Assembly (NCBI RefSeq): GCF_002899825.2
Contig: NZ_PPED02000002.1
Coordinates: 875,631-939,630 of the forward strand
Direction of reading: 5' to 3'
DNA from: Chryseobacterium phosphatilyticum
GTDB lineage: Bacteria > Bacteroidota > Bacteroidia > Flavobacteriales > Weeksellaceae
DNA: 64,000 bases
The notes beneath the pieces are model-generated. The model was not told the DNA's origin. It saw only the letters and a list, made by a program, of their open reading frames with translations, and did not search any database. A program made the position numbers and the translations under genes. The number at the start of each line of letters is the position of its first letter. Positions within the stretch are counted from its first letter, which is position 1. Of this stretch, positions 59,215-64,000 are shown in pieces.

Positions 59215-62067
59215 ATGAATGTGAAATTGCGTGTTTTAACAGCAGGGGTTTTGTTTTTTACAGGCCAGGCTGTATTTGCTCAAGAAAAAGAATCTAAGAA
59301 CAGTAAGGACAAGGAGACTAAGATTGAGGAAGTAGTGGTGTTGGGATATAGTAAAACATCTACAAAAGCTAAAACTACAACCTCTTCGGTAACAGTTGGT
59401 GCCGAAACTCTGGAAAACAGACCAAACATTTCGGTATTAAGTTCAATTCAGGGTACTGCTCCTGGAATTGTTGTTAATTCAGCGTCAGGTTCTCCGGGTT
59501 CTGGTAAATTCAACATCCTGATCAGAGGTACAAGTTCCCTTAATGGTTCTACAGACCCTTTGTATGTGGTAGATGGAGTAATTACTTCAGGTTCTCAATT
59601 CAGAAACCTAAACTCTTATGATATTGAAACATTCAGTATTCTGAAAGATGCTCAGGCAACTGCAATCTATGGTAACAGAGCCGCTAATGGAGTTGTTGTA
59701 ATTACAACAAAAGGAGGAAGATTTAATTCCGGACTAAAAGTTTCTTATGATGCATTAACTTCATTCAGCCAATTGCCTGATACAAAATACAACATGGCAA
59801 ATGGTAGAGAGTTACTACAGATTCAAAAGAATTTACAAACTGGCAAAGGAAAAACTCTTACGCAAGACCAGATTGATAATTGGGGAACAAATACAGACTG
59901 GAATAAGCAATTTACCCGTGTTGGTATTTCTCAACAACACAACCTTTCCATTACTGGAGGTGGTGAAAACATCAATAACTTTTTATCTTTAGGATATCTT
60001 GAAAGTGAAGGTACTGTAAGATCTACTGATTTCAAAAGGTTTACGATGAGAAATAACCTTAATGGTAAATCTAAAGACGGAAAACTGACTTTCGGGTCTA
60101 TCATTGGTTTAGGATTCTCCAAAAGAAACCAGCTTGATGATGAAACAAACACAGGGATTGCAGCCAATACACTTCAAAACCCTTTATTTGGAGGTGTTCT
60201 TTCAAGACCATACATAGGCCCTTCTCCTTATGCAAACGGTCAGGAATTATTTAATGCGATTAAATCAGATGCAACAAATAACAGACAATGGGTACTTCAG
60301 GATAATATCAATGGAGGAATCAGAAACAGATTTACAGAATTAAGCATCTCTGCAAATGCCAATGTAAATTATAAAATTACAGATTTCTTAAGCATTGGAA
60401 ACAGAACAGGTATTGAATACAAACAATACGAAAAGATTTTTGCCAGATCTCCACTCGGATATCTTTCAATCAGTGTTGCCAATGGTGATGGATCTAAGTA
60501 TGGAGGTAGCGAAGAATTTACTACTACAAGAGATTTAACATTCAACAGTATTACGAATATTACATTCAACAAATCTTTTGGAGATCATACAATTACTGCT
60601 GCAGCTTATATGGATTATGTAAAAGCTCACGTTAATACAACTTTCCAGAGACAAAATGGTCTGAACCCACTACAATGGGAATTCGGAGCTGGAACGGGTT
60701 ATATCCCTTTTAACCCGGATACTCCTAACTTTTACAGACCTTCTGTGAGCGCTACAAAAGTAACGGCAGGTACTTTAGCTTACTTCGGTACGTTAGATTA
60801 CGATTACAAAGACAAGTATGGGGTAAGCGGGGTGATCAGAAGAGACGGATCTTACCGTTTCCTTCCTACCAACAGATGGGAAACTTTCTGGTCCCTGGCA
60901 GCAAGATGGAATATCGATAAAGAAGATTTCATGGCTGATTCAGGATTCAGATTGCTTAAATTAAGAGCTTCTATCGGTACAACTGGTAACCAGAATTTAG
61001 GAATTGCTACAGATAATTCTAACCCATTAGCATTATTACCTAACAACTTCCTTGATTTATACAACGGTTTTTCAGGATATCAAAATATCTTAGGGTATAA
61101 CTTTACTAATCTTTCAAACCCATACTTAAGATGGGAGCAGGTAAAGCAGACGAACATTGGTCTCGACTTTAACTATAAAGGATTGATCGAAGGTAGCGTT
61201 GATTATTATCAAAAGAGAACTACCAGAATGTTTAATGACCTTCAAAAGTCATCAATTACAGGTACTTACGCGATCAGAGGTAACGATGGAATCCTTGATA
61301 ACAAGGGTATTGAAGGGTTAATTAAATATAATGCCATCAGAACTGAAAATACAAGATTATCTATTTTTGCGAACGCAGCATACAACTCCAACAAAATTGT
61401 TTCAATGGGAAGCGAAAATCTTGCAGGAGATGTAGTAAATGCAATTGGTGGACCTGCTGGTCAATATCAGCTATACCCGTATATCGGCGTGAACCGCGAA
61501 AACGGAAATCTTCAATTCCTTGACAAAAACGGAAATATTACTGAAGCTCCAACATCTGCGGACAGAAGATTGACAGGAAAATCAAGATATGCTAAGTTTA
61601 CAGGAGGTTTTGGATTCAATTTACAGCATAAAGGTTGGTACTTAGATACCTTATTCTCTTTCCAACAAGGAGGTTGGATTTATGATAACCTGGAATCATG
61701 GGTATTTGATCCAAGTGCCGCTGCCAACAGAAACCTTTCAGCAGACTTGTTGAATGCATGGACCCCTCAAAATAAAGATACTGATGTACCAGGATTAAAA
61801 GCAACAAACTCAAGTTTAGGGTCTTCAGACAGATTCTTACGCAGATCAGACTTTATCAGACTTAAAAATGTTTCTTTAGGATATAGTTTTAATAAAAATC
61901 AACTCGGTAAACTACCGGTAAGAGGAATTAAAGTATTTATTCAGGCAGAAAACCTTTATACCTGGACAAAATGGAAAGGATTCGATCCTGAGCCAATTAC
62001 TTCTTACTCACTGAATGTTTATCCAAACCCAAAAACTGTATCGGTAGGGTTAAATGTTGATTTTTAA
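59215..62067 (+). CDS. SusC/RagA-family TonB-linked outer membrane protein (pair 2)
   Basis: A 950-residue SusC-type receptor. The start at 59215 (MNVKLRVLTAGVLFFTGQ) is preferred to a frame opening at 59155, because it matches the signal of pair 1 and lies after the leader. As in pair 1 the TonB box (EEVVVLGY) follows the signal and a short Lys-rich linker with no carboxypeptidase-regulatory domain. Plug motifs are IQGTAPGIVVNSASGSPGSG, ILIRGTSSLNGS, DPLYVVDGVITSG and FSILKDAQATAIYGNRAANG. The barrel ends SVGLNVDF. The substrate is unknown. Confidence 0.93.
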   Translation: MNVKLRVLTAGVLFFTGQAVFAQEKESKNSKDKETKIEEVVVLGYSKTSTKAKTTTSSVTVGAETLENRPNISVLSSIQGTAPGIVVNSASGSPGSGKFNILIRGTSSLNGSTDPLYVVDGVITSGSQFRNLNSYDIETFSILKDAQATAIYGNRAANGVVVITTKGGRFNSGLKVSYDALTSFSQLPDTKYNMANGRELLQIQKNLQTGKGKTLTQDQIDNWGTNTDWNKQFTRVGISQQHNLSITGGGENINNFLSLGYLESEGTVRSTDFKRFTMRNNLNGKSKDGKLTFGSIIGLGFSKRNQLDDETNTGIAANTLQNPLFGGVLSRPYIGPSPYANGQELFNAIKSDATNNRQWVLQDNINGGIRNRFTELSISANANVNYKITDFLSIGNRTGIEYKQYEKIFARSPLGYLSISVANGDGSKYGGSEEFTTTRDLTFNSITNITFNKSFGDHTITAAAYMDYVKAHVNTTFQRQNGLNPLQWEFGAGTGYIPFNPDTPNFYRPSVSATKVTAGTLAYFGTLDYDYKDKYGVSGVIRRDGSYRFLPTNRWETFWSLAARWNIDKEDFMADSGFRLLKLRASIGTTGNQNLGIATDNSNPLALLPNNFLDLYNGFSGYQNILGYNFTNLSNPYLRWEQVKQTNIGLDFNYKGLIEGSVDYYQKRTTRMFNDLQKSSITGTYAIRGNDGILDNKGIEGLIKYNAIRTENTRLSIFANAAYNSNKIVSMGSENLAGDVVNAIGGPAGQYQLYPYIGVNRENGNLQFLDKNGNITEAPTSADRRLTGKSRYAKFTGGFGFNLQHKGWYLDTLFSFQQGGWIYDNLESWVFDPSAAANRNLSADLLNAWTPQNKDTDVPGLKATNSSLGSSDRFLRRSDFIRLKNVSLGYSFNKNQLGKLPVRGIKVFIQAENLYTWTKWKGFDPEPITSYSLNVYPNPKTVSVGLNVDF

Positions 62068-62079
62068 TTGAAAGAAATT

Positions 62080-63603
62080 ATGAAAAGAATTATAAATACC
62101 ATATTAGTTGTAGCAACTTTATCATCTGCTGCATTTACATTAAACAGCTGTCAGGATGCATTAGACATCAGACAGCCGGGAGAATTACAGGAAAATGAAT
62201 TATATACAAGTGTGGCCAATTTAGGTGAAGTACTAAACGGGTCTGTATATGCTCAATTGGATCCTATTGATGAGGTATACTTTACCGCTGTATTTACAGA
62301 TGAGGTAAAGCCCGGTTCAGGAAGTGGAGGACAGGAATATTCATTACACAGACATTTCCTTGACCCCGCAACTGTTATTGTAACGGGAGGAGGAACCGTA
62401 AGTACTGTTCAAAGTGACGGGATCTGGTTGAATAACTACAGAGTGATTAACCGAGTTAACAGATTACTTGAAGGTGCAAAGAAAATTACACCTGCTAACG
62501 AAAAAGAAACAAAAACCTATAATGCAATTCTTGCGCAGGCAAGAGCAATCAGAGCATATTGCTACGTACAGTTAGAGGCATATTTTGCAAGAGATATGAA
62601 AGACCCTAACGGTTTAGGAGTAATTCTTTTAAAAGATGTTCCTTCTACGGATGCCAAGCTACCAAGGGCTAAAAATCAGGATGTATACGATTTTATTAAT
62701 GCTGATTTAGATTTTGCAAGAGGTATTTTAGAGTATTCCAACGGACAATCTGGAAGATATTTTGCAGATAAAGGATTTGTGAATGCAGTGAGTGCTCGTT
62801 TTAATTTATACAGAGGAAATACAACTTTGGCAAAACAATATGCACAGGATGTAATTTCAAACTCAGGTTTGGCTCTTACTAAAGCTGATTCATACGGTAA
62901 TATGTGGAATGACACAGCAAGAGGAGAGATTATTTTCTCTTTAAACAGATTACCTTTAGGGGCCGGGCAAGCTATTGGAGCAAGATGGAATACCAATCAA
63001 TCTAACGTTGATGGTACACCAATGTGGTTCTGGGGAAGAAACCTGTATAATTTGTTCCAGAATATTCCGGGGGATGTTAGAAAAACATCATATGTAGATA
63101 TTACTTCAGTTCCAAATCCTAACTATGCAAGTGCAACAGCGGGTGCAACAAGAGATGATAAATTGGTAATTGATAAATATCCTGGTAAAACCGGTACTCC
63201 AACGAGAAATGATGTGAAAGTTTTCAGATTGTCTGAAATGTATTTCATTCTTGCTGAAGCTGAAACAGTGGCAGGAAATCTTTCGGTGGCTCAAGATCTT
63301 ATTCAGAAAGTAAGAGAAGCAAGAAACTCTGAAGGAAAAGCGGTAACCCCTACATATACTAATGCTCAATTTGCTTATGCAGATATTCTTAAAGAACGTA
63401 GAATTGAATTAGCACTTGAAGGACACCGTTATGTAGATTTAAAAAGACTTGCAGTAGCAGCGAATGTAGAAATGGATAGAAATGATACAGATGATATCAT
63501 TCCTACCAAGAACCTTCCGAACGGTGATGATAAATATACATTACCTATTCCTATCAAAGAAACTTCGGCAAACCCGAATGCTGAACAAAATAAAGGCTAT
63601 TAA
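62080..63603 (+). CDS. SusD/RagB-family outer membrane lipoprotein (pair 2)
   Basis: A 507-residue lipoprotein using ATG at 62080 (the TTG at 62068 is less likely). The lipobox is AFTLNSC. SusD features are AQARAIRAYCYVQLEAYFAR, VNAVSARFNLYRGNTTLAKQ, LSEMYFILAEAETVAGN, ILKERRIELALEGHRYVDLKRL and a C-terminal KYTLPIPIKETSANPNAEQNKGY (in parts). It should bind the ligand at the surface and pass it to the SusC partner 12 bases upstream. It is followed by a terminator. Confidence 0.93.
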   Translation: MKRIINTILVVATLSSAAFTLNSCQDALDIRQPGELQENELYTSVANLGEVLNGSVYAQLDPIDEVYFTAVFTDEVKPGSGSGGQEYSLHRHFLDPATVIVTGGGTVSTVQSDGIWLNNYRVINRVNRLLEGAKKITPANEKETKTYNAILAQARAIRAYCYVQLEAYFARDMKDPNGLGVILLKDVPSTDAKLPRAKNQDVYDFINADLDFARGILEYSNGQSGRYFADKGFVNAVSARFNLYRGNTTLAKQYAQDVISNSGLALTKADSYGNMWNDTARGEIIFSLNRLPLGAGQAIGARWNTNQSNVDGTPMWFWGRNLYNLFQNIPGDVRKTSYVDITSVPNPNYASATAGATRDDKLVIDKYPGKTGTPTRNDVKVFRLSEMYFILAEAETVAGNLSVAQDLIQKVREARNSEGKAVTPTYTNAQFAYADILKERRIELALEGHRYVDLKRLAVAANVEMDRNDTDDIIPTKNLPNGDDKYTLPIPIKETSANPNAEQNKGY

Positions 63604-63625
63604 TCAGTAGTCATTATTGAAAATA

Positions 63626-63661
63626 GAAAGAGCTCCATCTTTTGATGGGGCTCTTTCTTTT
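63626..63661. terminator. Terminator after SusD pair 2
   Basis: Fourteen-base stem gaaagagctccatc (63626-63639) with gatggggctctttc (63644-63657), one G-T pair, then T. It lies between the convergent SusD and AraC genes. Confidence 0.85.
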
Positions 63662-63692
63662 ATATTGTATTGGGTTTACTTTCGGAGTTAGA

Positions 63693-64000
63693 TTACTCAC
63701 GAATAAGCTTCATGTTCTGATAGCTTTTCGGTGTGATTCCTTCCAGTTGCTTGAATACTCTTGTGAAGTAATTGGTGTCCGAAAATCCTGTCTGATAAGC
63801 TGTTTCCTTAATGCTGTTCTGCCCGGCCAATAATTCTTTTGCTCTGCTAATTCTTTCCTGCAAAATAAAATCATTAGGAGAAGTCCCCAATTCATCTCTG
63901 AACATTTTAAAAAAGTTGGATTTGCTTACATACGCCAGCTTGGCAATACTGTCAATAGATAATTTCTGGTGCAGATTTCTTTTGATATAATCTACCACAA
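63693..64000 (-). CDS. AraC-family regulator, C-terminal part (cut by window edge)
   Basis: The visible 102 residues are the DNA-binding double helix-turn-helix: YIKRNLHQKLSIDSIAKLAYVSKSNFFKMFRDELG (first HTH, in parts) and ISRAKELLAGQNSIKETAYQTGFSDTNYFTRVFKQ (second), then GITPKSYQ. The N-terminal effector domain lies beyond the window. Its position beside the second SusC/SusD pair suggests it could control that pair or an adjacent catabolic cluster. Confidence 0.85.
   Translation of the reverse strand, partial: VVDYIKRNLHQKLSIDSIAKLAYVSKSNFFKMFRDELGTSPNDFILQERISRAKELLAGQNSIKETAYQTGFSDTNYFTRVFKQLEGITPKSYQNMKLIRE

Overview
The window looks like a chromosome segment of a flavobacterium of the Chryseobacterium type (Bacteroidota, Weeksellaceae). 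This rests on low G+C, the gliding genes gldB and gldC, a type IX secretion sorting domain, two SusC/SusD pairs, TonB receptors with surface lipoproteins, Bacteroidota-style -7 promoter motifs (TAnnTTTG), and a Bacteroidota-type type VI secretion (T6SS) cargo locus. The genus is an inference. I saw no rRNA, tRNA, CRISPR array, integrase or complete insertion sequence.

Region by region. 1-6.6 kb, minus strand: a DinB-like fragment, an acetyltransferase, a cystathionine gamma-synthase-type enzyme, gldC, a two-gene ABC transporter whose permease is fused to a thioredoxin domain, and gldB. The transporter sits between gldB and gldC. 6.7-12.9 kb: a leucine-rich repeat protein, two acetyltransferases, nadE, a barnase-like RNase and its barstar-like inhibitor separated by a small GIY-YIG element with inverted-repeat ends, cytidine deaminase, an old-yellow-enzyme reductase and a DUF2752 protein. 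13.1-26.7 kb: a T6SS tube gene (tssD) and then an apparently uninterrupted run of genes from vgrG to a terminator at 26.85 kb. It carries a VgrG spike, a DUF2235 lipase-type effector, LysM and OmpA-domain proteins without signal peptides, a PAAR-like tip, three lipoproteins that are immunity candidates, and a GIDE-like/LemA/membrane trio. The core T6SS sheath and baseplate genes are not in the window.

26.9-38.4 kb: a secreted endonuclease I with a T9SS tail, small lipoprotein and metal-site proteins, a D-cysteine desulfhydrase-type enzyme, a LysM glucosaminidase, hemL, then two paralogous amidohydrolases flanking an ankyrin lipoprotein and an AraC regulator. 38.7-45 kb: a surface lipoprotein and TonB receptor pair, divergent from a PhoB/PhoR-like two-component system. 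45-54 kb: housekeeping and orphan genes, including a pRiA4b ORF-3-like acidic protein, a GH13 lipoprotein, a Gre-like factor, a secreted protein of 24-residue repeats, thyA, an M1 aminopeptidase and HMG-CoA synthase. 54.4-64 kb: two SusC/SusD pairs with near-identical leader sequences, then the end of an AraC-type regulator.

The strongest candidates for undescribed biology are the T6SS cargo operon with its peptidoglycan-binding cargo and GIDE/LemA tail, the thioredoxin-fused ABC exporter between gldB and gldC, the GIY-YIG element splitting a toxin from its antidote, and the amidohydrolase pair with a probable AraC operator. All functional statements come from reading motifs by eye; no database search was run.
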